From Lachnospiraceae bacterium (GTDB lineage Bacteria > Bacillota > Clostridia > Lachnospirales > Lachnospiraceae): DNA of 38,962 nucleotides. The translations under genes and the position numbers were made by a program. The notes beneath the pieces were generated by a model. The model worked only from the letters and a program-made list of their open reading frames with translations. It was not told the DNA's origin and ran no database searches. Below are positions 1-6,686 of this stretch, piece by piece; the stretch's first letter is position 1; each line of letters begins with the position of its first letter. The stretch lies in assembly GCA_014804485.1 (NCBI GenBank), contig JAAUZT010000016.1:1-38962 (forward strand), given 5' to 3'.

Positions 1-195
1 CGTATCCAGATGCCCAAAGTAACCCCTCATGTATGCAGACATACCTTTTGCTCTAATATGGCAAAGTCAGGAATGAATCCAAAGACCTTACAGTACATCA
101 TGGGGCATGCGGATATCAGTGTAACATTGAATACCTACACTCATGTGAATTTCGATGATGCGAAAGAGGAACTGCAGCGAGTGGCAAACTCTTAA
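1..195 (+). CDS. int: Tyrosine integrase, C-terminal part (upstream element)
   Basis: The reading frame is open from base 1, so this is the last 64 residues of a gene that starts outside the window. It carries the end of a tyrosine recombinase catalytic domain: the HxxR motif (His codon 28-30, Arg codon 37-39), the MGH motif, and the nucleophile in NTYTH (Tyr codon 136-138). The residues from MPKVTPHVCRH onward closely match the C-terminus of the second integrase at 31062-32261, but the last 20 residues differ. Family knowledge: Tn916-type integrases join a circular element to a target by Tyr-DNA covalent intermediates. It lies about 200 bp from an att core (401-412), the same arrangement as integrase 2. 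It belongs to a different, tandem element whose body is to the left. Confidence 0.93.
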   Translation, partial: RIQMPKVTPHVCRHTFCSNMAKSGMNPKTLQYIMGHADISVTLNTYTHVNFDDAKEELQRVANS

Positions 196-201
196 AAAGC
201 C

Positions 202-240
202 CGTTGGTAAAGCTGCTTACTTTACCAACGTATTTACCAA
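202..240. repeat. Inverted repeat and TTTACCAA arm-like sites
   Basis: An 11-bp perfect inverted repeat (202-212 and 220-230, 7-nt loop) follows the integrase stop. The octamer TTTACCAA or its complement occurs three times (204-211, 221-228, 233-240). There is no clean T-run after the stem. Inference: it is either a weak terminator of the integrase gene or a cluster of integrase arm-type sites next to the element end. The second element has a different octamer in the equivalent place. Confidence 0.6.
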
Positions 241-379
241 TTTTGCAGGGACAAATATGAGAAAGTATGAAACGATTTGAGAAAATACTTTAGAGGGACA
301 GAACTTTGTGGTAGTCCGAAAACCCTGTAAAATCAAGCATTTGAGAAGAAATACAGGACATATAAGGAGTTATAGAAAA

Positions 380-424
380 ATGATAAAAATCCTATTTATT
401 TGCCACGGCAACGTATCAACATAA
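380..424 (+). pseudogene. Stub of the LMW-PTP gene, 5' end only (14 codons)
   Basis: With an upstream AAGGAG and an ATG at 380, this reads MIKILFICHGN, then VST and a stop. The first eleven residues match the start of the intact phosphatase at 32452 (one I/V difference), although several codons differ synonymously. The match ends at base 412, after the Asn codon. It is best read as the gene-restoring 5' end carried by the upstream element, later separated from the rest of the phosphatase gene by insertion of the 32-kb element. Confidence 0.85.
401..412 (+). other. Left attachment-site core (attL of the 32-kb element)
   Basis: The 12-bp sequence TGCCACGGCAAC is repeated exactly at 32473-32484. 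Each copy sits 21 bp into a copy of the phosphatase start. It encodes Cys-His-Gly-Asn, the beginning of the catalytic P-loop. Identity falls off directly after it: the left copy continues GTATCAACATAA and the right copy ATCTGCCGCAGC. This is what is expected of the core of a tyrosine-recombinase attachment site. Confidence 0.85.
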
Positions 425-472
425 TGCTCAATCCCTTTTAGAATTGGGAAGTTTTGTAGTATAAGGAATAGA

Positions 473-491
473 TTTGCACCCAGTTTACACC
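473..491 (+). repeat. Left arm-like sites TTTGCACC and TTTACACC
   Basis: TTTGCACC (473-480) and TTTACACC (484-491) are direct octamers 61-79 bp inside the left core. The same two octamers recur in reverse order at the right end (TTTACACC 32301-32308, TTTGCACC 32313-32320), plus an inverted TTTGCACC at 32284-32291. Inference: binding sites for the N-terminal arm-binding domain of integrase 2. Confidence 0.55.
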
Positions 492-627
492 TTTAAAAAT
501 TGGCTCCGATATGGCGATGTTTTAGGGAGCATATTCTGTTTCCACAATCTTATTTATGTTTTTGTCTATGGTATTTTGAATAATAGGATAATCATGTCAA
601 TGTGGCAGGCAGTATAAGTTTGTAATC

Positions 628-656
628 TTGAAATGCCCATGAGTTAATAGTATACT
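628..656 (+). promoter_or_regulatory. Sigma-A-type promoter for the Rpn gene
   Basis: TTGAAA (628-633), a 17-bp spacer and TATACT (651-656) give a near-consensus housekeeping promoter. The start codon at 704 follows about 45 bp after the expected start point. The rest of 425-627 shows only the arm-like sites and no coding sequence. Confidence 0.65.
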
Positions 657-703
657 AAAATTGATGAAAGGTTAGGTTAATTTGACCCAAAAGGAATTAC
701 AGA

Positions 704-1660
704 ATGGCACAAAAGAAACAGAGTTTAAAGCCGGATACAATATTGAAAAATTACTGGCGTGACAATGAGCGGTTTGCCGACTTTTTTAATGCGGTCCTTT
801 TTGAAGGTAAGCAGATCATCAAGCCGGAAGAACTGGAAGACAGGGATTCGGAAGAATCTTCCATATTAGAACACAGGGAGTATGTAAAAAGTATTCAGGC
901 ATCCAGAGACAATATAAAGATCCGGAAGAAATCTACGGTGTACGGAATCGAGTTTGTAATGTTCGGCTTGGAACATCAGGAGCATATACATTATGCCATG
1001 CCTATGAGAGTCATGGGTTATGACTATGGATTTTATAAGAAGCAGTATGACACCAATGCGGAAAAGTGTAAATCTTTAAAAGGATTGGAAAATGATGAAT
1101 ATCTGTCAGGCATGAGAAAGACGGATAAGTTTACAGCAGTCATTACAGTGGTCGTCTATTATGGTGAAAAACCATGGGATGGGGCTACGACCCTCCACGA
1201 GATGCTCAACATTCCGAGAGAGATGGAAAAGTATGTCAGTGATTATAAGATGATACTCATAGAAGCAAGAAAGAATGATCTGACACTTCATAATGTAAAC
1301 AATATAGATTTCTTTAACTTGCTTGGGATTATTTTGGACAGAGACATCCCGAGGAATGAAGCGAGAGAAAAAGCCATACAATACAGTGAAGACCATGGGA
1401 CAGATAAGTCGGTGATCATGACGGTGGCTGGCGCAACTAATAGTAAGATTGATTATAACGCTTTTGAAAAAGGAGATGGCAGGATGTGTACTTTATTTGA
1501 TGAAATCAGGGTTGAGGGCCGGGCAGAAGAGATTATTGAAACTGGATTTGAATTTGGGCTTTCTGAGAATGATATTGTGGAAAGGCTGCAGAACAAACTA
1601 AACATCTCTTTACAGATGGCACAGGAGTATCTTACAAGATTCGGAAAACAGACTGTGTAA
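704..1660 (+). CDS. Rpn-family recombination-promoting nuclease
   Basis: This 318-residue protein has the architecture of the Rpn / PD-(D/E)XK putative transposase family common in Lachnospiraceae. The N-terminal DTILKNYWRDNERFADFF block is the family's signature opening, followed by an IEFVMFGLEHQ strand where the nuclease E-x-Q/K residues would lie, and the conserved VVVYYGEKPWDG. Family knowledge: Rpn proteins are Mg2+-dependent DNA endonucleases that stimulate RecA-independent recombination, and some are linked to phage defence. The C-terminal 50 residues (EGRAEEIIETGFEFGLSEND) form the usual helical tail. Start chosen at 704, with AAGGA eight bases upstream and a good promoter at 628-656. 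It is the first gene of the element. Its target is unknown. Confidence 0.85.
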   Translation: MAQKKQSLKPDTILKNYWRDNERFADFFNAVLFEGKQIIKPEELEDRDSEESSILEHREYVKSIQASRDNIKIRKKSTVYGIEFVMFGLEHQEHIHYAMPMRVMGYDYGFYKKQYDTNAEKCKSLKGLENDEYLSGMRKTDKFTAVITVVVYYGEKPWDGATTLHEMLNIPREMEKYVSDYKMILIEARKNDLTLHNVNNIDFFNLLGIILDRDIPRNEAREKAIQYSEDHGTDKSVIMTVAGATNSKIDYNAFEKGDGRMCTLFDEIRVEGRAEEIIETGFEFGLSENDIVERLQNKLNISLQMAQEYLTRFGKQTV

Positions 1661-1719
1661 GATTATGGGGCAGTTATAGGAGCGGGTTGTACGATTAAGT
1701 TAAATAGTAGCCAGATAAC

Positions 1720-1752
1720 GGGGACAGGCGGAAAATGCCTGTCCCTGATTTT
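1720..1752 (+). terminator. Intrinsic terminator after the Rpn gene
   Basis: A 9-bp perfect GC-rich stem (1721-1729 with 1737-1745, 7-nt loop) is followed by TGATTTTG. It lies 60 bp after the Rpn stop and before the next gene. Confidence 0.75.
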
Positions 1753-1775
1753 GTCAGAAAGGATTGTAATGTATA

Positions 1776-2144
1776 ATGCGAATTAATAATTATGAGGACA
1801 GATTGTCAGAAAATGATCAGATGATACCAGTAACGGATAAAGCAGTGAATTATAAGGTGGAAGAGGTTGCCATAGAAACATCGACGGATTTTTCTGAACC
1901 GGAGCATGGATTTGTAACAGGTCAGACGGACGGAATAAAATACCGCCTTGTAACGCTGGACGACGAGGGGTATATGATAACTTATCTTCCAAATCATCGA
2001 TTTTTCATAAACAAAGAGCAGATACAGGAGTACATAGAAGCCCATATGGAAGAACTGGAAGTCATTTCCTATCAGGATATGCAGTCAGAGTCCATCCAGA
2101 TACAGAAAGAATCTCAGGGAGAACTAGGGCAGGACACTTCCTGA
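1776..2144 (+). CDS. Hypothetical acidic protein, possibly shortened by a stop
   Basis: This is a 122-residue acidic protein that I do not recognise. A central stretch (about residues 50-75, DGIKYRLVTLDDEGYMITYLPNH split around a turn) looks like a small beta domain, and the C-terminus is rich in Gln and Glu. AAGGAT lies about 13 bases before the ATG, a long spacing. The TGA at 2142-2144 is followed in the same frame by 26 sense codons (QDIQRVEEADK onward) to a second TGA at 2223-2225, and the continuation keeps the acidic/Gln character. The original protein may therefore have been longer. Its opening MRINN also occurs in the leader frame at 28998. Confidence 0.55.
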   Translation: MRINNYEDRLSENDQMIPVTDKAVNYKVEEVAIETSTDFSEPEHGFVTGQTDGIKYRLVTLDDEGYMITYLPNHRFFINKEQIQEYIEAHMEELEVISYQDMQSESIQIQKESQGELGQDTS

Positions 2145-2279
2145 CAAGATATCCAAAGGGTGGAAGAGGCAGATAAACCACCATTAGAATCGGAAAGCCA
2201 GATTCATATAGGGGAACTGTTATGAACAGCAGGAAAAATTAGAAGCGCAATAATACACGAAGAGAGGAGATGTATATGT

Positions 2280-2564
2280 ATGAGTGATAAGATATTTGAT
2301 ATCATTACAGATCATTCTGTAAATGAAGGGATGAATGATATTCTGTTTGAAAACGAGGAATACATGGGGATACAGAAGGAAATAGATGACCAGACAGAAC
2401 AGTTTGAAAATCTCGGTCTGACAAAAGAGCAGCGTCTGGTGGCAGACAGGCTTATATCTTCTTATACAGCGAGTGGGGCCTGCTATGGGAGGCTGACTTA
2501 CAGGAAAGGATTTCAGGACTGCATATCTTTGTTGCAGGAGATGCGGTTGATCGGTGCGGCGTGA
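2280..2564 (+). CDS. Small helical protein, DUF6809-like
   Basis: A 94-residue, mostly helical protein. The C-terminal pattern (YGRLTYRKGFQDCISLLQEM) resembles the end of DUF6809 proteins, small accessory proteins widespread in Lachnospiraceae mobile elements; their function is unknown. The start at 2280 is set by AGGAGA at 2265-2270 with a 9-base spacing. An overlapping ATG at 2274 runs into a stop at once. No promoter was seen close by, so it may be co-transcribed with the preceding gene by readthrough. The family assignment rests on pattern memory only. Confidence 0.6.
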   Translation: MSDKIFDIITDHSVNEGMNDILFENEEYMGIQKEIDDQTEQFENLGLTKEQRLVADRLISSYTASGACYGRLTYRKGFQDCISLLQEMRLIGAA

Positions 2565-2784
2565 TGTTAAAAATTTCCTATTTGCTTAAAATCAACATCT
2601 GTGGTATTAAGCAGGATTTCTGTTTTTGTCTTTATATCCGTTACCTTCTATACTCATTACACAACCCATATGAAACGCAGAAAAGCAGGAAAGTGGGAAG
2701 CGGTATATATTAAATACCTATTTTTCTGCTTTTTCCGGTTTATAGATAGGGAGTATATTTTGTAACAGCTAATATGTGAATATA

Positions 2785-2843
2785 GGGCTGACGGGGAGAC
2801 GAAAGCCTCCGGTGGTAATTGCACAGAGGCTTTTGCCCCAGCC
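2785..2843. terminator. Nested hairpin between convergent genes
   Basis: An outer pairing (GGCT 2786-2789 with AGCC 2840-2843, GGGG 2793-2796 with CCCC 2836-2839) encloses an inner 8-bp stem AAAGCCTC/GAGGCTTT (2802-2809 with 2826-2833). It lies 24 bp beyond the stop of the minus-strand regulator and downstream of the plus-strand gene ending at 2564, so it may end both transcripts. There is no strong T-run. The rest of 2565-2866 shows no gene. Confidence 0.5.
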
Positions 2844-2866
2844 TTAATATGCATTTATTTACGCAT

Positions 2867-3052
2867 TCATTTCAGCCTGCTCTGGGTTAAGATATATTCT
2901 TCTACAGCGGCCCTTGGGATCTTCCATACCCTGCCGATCCGGAAACCTTTTAAACTGCCGTTCCCCAATAATTCATAAACACGGTTCTTGCCGACGCAGA
3001 GAGCTTCGGCTACATCATATACGTCCATGACATCCTGATAGTGATTAAACAT
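2867..3052 (-). CDS. Excisionase-family winged-helix DNA-binding protein
   Basis: A 61-residue MerR/excisionase-type helix-turn-helix protein. It shows the family pattern DVYDVAEALCVGKNRVYELL (recognition helix), GSLKGFRIGRVWKIPRAAVEEY (wing, split here as the loop and strand). Family knowledge: such proteins act as recombination directionality factors or as small repressors. The start at 3052 is chosen because AGGAAGGAGA lies upstream, whereas the longer frame has no ribosome site. It faces away from the primase-helicase, whose start is 122 bp off, so it could control that gene. The element has a separate Tn916-type Xis near the integrase, so this one is more likely a regulator. Confidence 0.8.
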   Translation of the reverse strand: MFNHYQDVMDVYDVAEALCVGKNRVYELLGNGSLKGFRIGRVWKIPRAAVEEYILTQSRLK

Positions 3053-3174
3053 CCTCCATGTCTCCTTCCTATGATTTATATTGATTACTAAAATGTTATC
3101 CATTTACCAACTTATATGTAAAAAATAAACCGGCAGATGATTAAACAGAAGCCGGGGAAAGCTGGAAAGGTATC

Positions 3175-5829
3175 ATGAAAGTTAAGGTAAGTGTAGATAA
3201 CGAACCATATAGCATCAAACCGTGCAGATGGGAAATAGCTAAGATAAAAGAAAGGACAAGCGGACGTTGGCAGGAGATCGACCTGAAAGAGCTAGCTGAC
3301 CTCAACGGGAACAAAGGGCATGCGATCGCTCCGGCGCATCTTGTGGGAGGGATGAAGACGGAAAACTGCGCTGCAATGCAGCTTCTTGTGCTTGATTTTG
3401 ACCATGGATGTACATTTGTACAGATAAAGGAAAAATGTGATGCCATAGGATTGAAGATAACATATGCCTACCATACATTCAGCTCTTCTGAACTGGAAGA
3501 AAAATTCAGGGTGGTCTTTGTATGTGAAGAAGTAATAGAAGATCTTTTTATCATTAAGGCGGCGTTAAAAATGCTCCACAGGATATTTACTAAATGTGAC
3601 CATAGCTGTAAGAACCCGGACAGGATTTTTTTGGGTGGGAAGGAGCTGATTTATTTTGACCCATCAGCACGTATGGCTTTGGTGCAACTCTTTCTCCCGC
3701 TGATGAAGGAACTTGACACTGGGAAACACTTTGCAGAGAATGTGCGCAGGTTTGCCGCAGAAACGAATATTGCTTTGATTGGAAAACATCTTGCCATAGG
3801 GGAATTGAAAGATATTGACGCTATCCTTGGGGGAAATATGGATTCTGCTGTTATACATAAAACAGGTGAATCCACAAAATCCCCGTTTTTTATTGCAGAG
3901 CAGATGGGTGATGGGATGAGGGTGCACCAAGGCAATACGTGTGGGAAAGGAAAAAAGGGCAAAAAAAGAAAAATCAAAATACAGAAAGACAGTACCCAAT
4001 GCCGGCTTCTAAGTGATTTTAAATCGGGAGATAAACTTGACCATAATGCACGGTTTGCTATTTATACAAACCTCATTAATATACATGGCGGTAAGGAATA
4101 TTTCTTTAAAGTAACTGGGAGATATTACGGGGAAGAAACCTGTCAAAAGTGGAAGAAAGCTACGAAGTATATGTGCGATTACCATCCTAAAAGATGTTCC
4201 CCTGATTTTTGCCCGTACTGTGACATATGTGAACATGAAGGGACGATTGTGGATACCTTATTTATGGACCGGCAGGTATATCTTAGGAAAGAAGAGTATG
4301 TACCGATTGAGGAAGCGGAAGAATGTCTGAGGAAGAACCTGCACGATGCTTTTCACAGTACGTGTGTGGGTATTCATCTGATCAAGGCACAGACGGGATT
4401 AGGAAAGACGGGAGAGTATGTCAGGATGATAGCAGATAACCCGTCAGACCGGTTTCTGGTGGCACTGCCAACAAACCAGTTGAAAGAAGAAGTGAAGAAA
4501 AGGCTGGTGAATGACGGTGTACCGGAAAGAGATATCTTTATGACGGCCAGTGTGCATGGCAATGCTTTTATCCCGCTGGAGATACAGGAACAGATTTCAA
4601 GGATGCATAACAGAGGCATCCACAATATGACCAAAGAGATTATAAATGATTATTATGGAAAGATTAGGGCAGATCCCTTGAAAAGAAAAGCTGTGGAACA
4701 AGAGTGTGAGCGGATCTTAGCCGGGATAAAAGGGGTAAAGGATGAACGGGTCGTTGTGACGACGCATGCCTATCTGGCACAGCTGGAAAAAGATTTCCTT
4801 AAGAATTATTCAGTGATCATAGACGAGGATTTCCTGCAGCATCTTGTATTCAACAGGATGTATAAAGTCAGCGTGAAATGCCTTGAGGAACTGGCGGAAA
4901 AGGACATATGCGATTATTCTGATACAGCGGCTATGGTACTCCGGGCAGACGGAAAAATATATAAGAGGATGAAACCGGAAAGATATGGAAGGGCGCTTAC
5001 TAAAGAAGAACTGGATGGGCTGGGATATTTCCTTGCAGATGACAATATTAATGACCTGATCCATGCAGGGGCATTCGTTAGGAGGCAGGATGAAGAGAGC
5101 GGGGAAGAGATCGTAAGATATTTTTGCCCGTTGAACATGCCGGAAATGAAATATATCGTATTATCTGCGACCTTTGATGATGAGATATACAGGAAGTATT
5201 TTGCCGGACAGATGGAGGTATATACATATCCGGAGAATAAAGCAGCATATAGAGGAAGATTAGAGCAGTATACATACCATTCACTGGGGAGAAAAGACCT
5301 GTCAGAAAAAGAGCAGGTCTTTTCTATTGCAAAAGAGATGGCGGGAAAACCGGAATTGGACATCATTACATTTAAGAAATTTGAGGCAGGTGGGGTGGAA
5401 AACTTTAATGCTGCCGGTATCCATTTTGGAAATAGCACTGGACTTAACGGGCTGGAGGGGCATGACCTTGCGGTTATAGGGACGCCTTACCGGGTAGAGG
5501 AATACTATAAGCTCATAGCCTGTTACCTTGGGGCGGATGTAAATAAGGATGGGGATAAGCGACCGTCGCTGCGCAGGACAGAGTACAAAGGGAACAGTTT
5601 TCTGATTACCACCTATAAGGATAAGGTATTGAGGGAAGTGCAGCTGTATTCCATTGAAAGTGAGCTGGAACAGTGTGTCGGGAGGGCAAGGCTGCTGCGG
5701 CAGGACTGTTCCGCATATGTATTTTCCTGCTTCCCCTGTGAGCAGGCTGAGGTACATATTAGAAATTACCTGCAGGATTATGAGGCAGGGGTGCAGGCGG
5801 GCAGCCAGAGTAAAAAATATTTTTCTTAG
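3175..5829 (+). CDS. Primase-helicase (AEP-like N-terminus, zinc cluster, SF2 helicase)
   Basis: This 884-residue protein probably drives replication of the excised element. Residues about 68-115 hold an LVLDFD acidic motif, YAYHTFSSSE and a KFRVVF strand, the order expected of an archaeo-eukaryotic primase/PrimPol core. A Cys-rich cluster at about 322-355 (CQKW, CDYH, CSPDFCPYCDICEH) should bind zinc. A superfamily-2 helicase follows: Walker A AQTGLGKT near 405-412, VIIDED near 546-552, LSATF near 662-666, and QCVGRAR near 833-839. Compact primase-helicases like this are typical of satellites, plasmids and integrative elements. GGAAAGG precedes the ATG. The primase reading is by motif order only; the helicase is firm. 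Confidence 0.8.
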   Translation: MKVKVSVDNEPYSIKPCRWEIAKIKERTSGRWQEIDLKELADLNGNKGHAIAPAHLVGGMKTENCAAMQLLVLDFDHGCTFVQIKEKCDAIGLKITYAYHTFSSSELEEKFRVVFVCEEVIEDLFIIKAALKMLHRIFTKCDHSCKNPDRIFLGGKELIYFDPSARMALVQLFLPLMKELDTGKHFAENVRRFAAETNIALIGKHLAIGELKDIDAILGGNMDSAVIHKTGESTKSPFFIAEQMGDGMRVHQGNTCGKGKKGKKRKIKIQKDSTQCRLLSDFKSGDKLDHNARFAIYTNLINIHGGKEYFFKVTGRYYGEETCQKWKKATKYMCDYHPKRCSPDFCPYCDICEHEGTIVDTLFMDRQVYLRKEEYVPIEEAEECLRKNLHDAFHSTCVGIHLIKAQTGLGKTGEYVRMIADNPSDRFLVALPTNQLKEEVKKRLVNDGVPERDIFMTASVHGNAFIPLEIQEQISRMHNRGIHNMTKEIINDYYGKIRADPLKRKAVEQECERILAGIKGVKDERVVVTTHAYLAQLEKDFLKNYSVIIDEDFLQHLVFNRMYKVSVKCLEELAEKDICDYSDTAAMVLRADGKIYKRMKPERYGRALTKEELDGLGYFLADDNINDLIHAGAFVRRQDEESGEEIVRYFCPLNMPEMKYIVLSATFDDEIYRKYFAGQMEVYTYPENKAAYRGRLEQYTYHSLGRKDLSEKEQVFSIAKEMAGKPELDIITFKKFEAGGVENFNAAGIHFGNSTGLNGLEGHDLAVIGTPYRVEEYYKLIACYLGADVNKDGDKRPSLRRTEYKGNSFLITTYKDKVLREVQLYSIESELEQCVGRARLLRQDCSAYVFSCFPCEQAEVHIRNYLQDYEAGVQAGSQSKKYFS

Positions 5830-5869
5830 TTCCAAAATCTGGATAAAAATTTATAAAAGCAGTGCATGA

Positions 5870-6004
5870 ATGGGCACATATTACAGTGATGTTTTAAAGA
5901 AAACCGGGGATGTTGCCGGAGACGGTAATGGGGCGGGTATGCTTTTTGATGAAAATGTTTCTGTTGCAAAGTTTACCCACGGTGGTGTACCGGCGCGTCC
6001 GTAA
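5870..6004 (+). CDS. Possible 44-residue ORF of unknown function
   Basis: A short frame opens with MGTYYSDVLKKTGDV and ends in VPARP. There is no convincing ribosome binding site, and a competing frame (5910-6110) overlaps it. It lies 40 bp after the primase-helicase, which could translate it by coupling. The region 5830-6110 is GC-richer than its surroundings and may hold the remains of a longer gene broken by frameshift. I do not recognise it. Confidence 0.25.
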   Translation: MGTYYSDVLKKTGDVAGDGNGAGMLFDENVSVAKFTHGGVPARP

Positions 6005-6116
6005 TGCGGGTGCGTTGGTGCATCAGGGGGACTGCTGCCAGAGATGGCGGTTGCAGGACTTTTCGGATGGACCGGAAGATGGAGATTTTGGTTTTTGTGC
6101 TGAAAAGTGAAAAAAA

Positions 6117-6141
6117 TTGACAGAATGACAAATTGTGTCAA
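6117..6141. promoter_or_regulatory. TGACA dyad cluster, possible operator
   Basis: TTGACA (6117-6122) and ATGACA (6125-6130) face TGTCAA (6136-6141). The inner pair forms ATGACA-N5-TGTCAA, the same layout as ATGACA-N5-TGTCAT at 16927-16943, in front of the second gene block. TTGACA could also be a -35 box. It lies between the primase-helicase and the XRE regulator. The regulator that binds is unknown. Confidence 0.45.
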
Positions 6142-6249
6142 TGAAAGATTTTAAAATGAGGAAATGAAGGAAATGGTTTAACACAAGCGCAGATGGACAT
6201 TGATTATGATATGGGGAGGGACGGGTAATAAAATGTAATTTCAGTTACA

Positions 6250-6283
6250 TATGTGACATGAATTGTTACATTCATGTCACATA
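6250..6283. repeat. Perfect 14-bp inverted repeat
   Basis: Bases 6250-6263 and 6270-6283 are perfect reverse complements around a 6-nt centre. The arms contain TGACA/TGTCA half-sites like those at 6117-6141. A smaller ATGTAA/TTACAT repeat sits just upstream (about 6233-6251). It lies 28 bp past the stop of the minus-strand XRE gene. There is no T-run, so an operator or replication-protein site is at least as likely as a terminator. Confidence 0.6.
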
Positions 6284-6310
6284 AGCAGGATACTGACTGA
6301 ACAGGGATTT

Positions 6311-6529
6311 TTAATTGGTACGGTCTTCGTCTGTCTGCTCAAACAGATCGCCAACGGAGACATTTAATATCCGGCTGAGTTTATCGAGTGTTTCAAAGCG
6401 GATACTGGAAGTTTCGTTTTCGACAATGTTTTTAAAATTACGGTAGCTCATCATGTCCATTCGTTTATATAACCAATATTTGGTATGTTCCTGTTCTTCC
6501 AGTATTGCCAAAATACGTAACTTGACCAT
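6311..6529 (-). CDS. XRE/Cro-type helix-turn-helix regulator
   Basis: A 72-residue protein consisting of one Cro/C1-type HTH domain. It has the usual helices (KYWLYKRMDMMSYRNFKNIV) and the family's C-terminal RFETLDKLSRILNVSVGDLF. AAAGGAGGG lies just upstream of the ATG on the minus strand. It is divergent from the HerA-led operon, with only 157 bp between the start codons, an arrangement typical of a regulator acting on the shared intergenic region. The TGACA dyads beyond its stop may be its sites. It is short of any ligand or effector domain. Confidence 0.88.
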   Translation of the reverse strand: MVKLRILAILEEQEHTKYWLYKRMDMMSYRNFKNIVENETSSIRFETLDKLSRILNVSVGDLFEQTDEDRTN

Positions 6530-6617
6530 AGAAAACCCTCCTTTGTATGAAATTATAGTAAATATAGTTCTTTTAAATAATTTGCATTAAAGCAATTTGT
6601 CGTAAGGAATCATATAG

Positions 6618-6646
6618 TTGCATATCTTATGTATACGTTATATAAT
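6618..6646 (+). promoter_or_regulatory. Promoter of the HerA-led operon
   Basis: TTGCAT (6618-6623), a 17-bp spacer and a perfect TATAAT (6641-6646). It lies inside the longest open frame of the ATPase gene, which therefore cannot start at 6618, and it supports a start at 6687 with a leader of roughly 35 nt. Confidence 0.75.
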
Positions 6647-6686
6647 GGGTTCGACAAAGTTCATCAAAATTGGAGAAAATATAAAA

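Noticed and set aside
5302..5835. 177-codon minus-strand frame
   Set aside because: Antisense to the helicase domain of the primase-helicase, which has clear motifs in the forward frame.
5910..6110. 66-codon forward frame after the primase-helicase
   Set aside because: No ribosome site, odd composition and overlap with another short frame; kept only as a note on possible gene decay.
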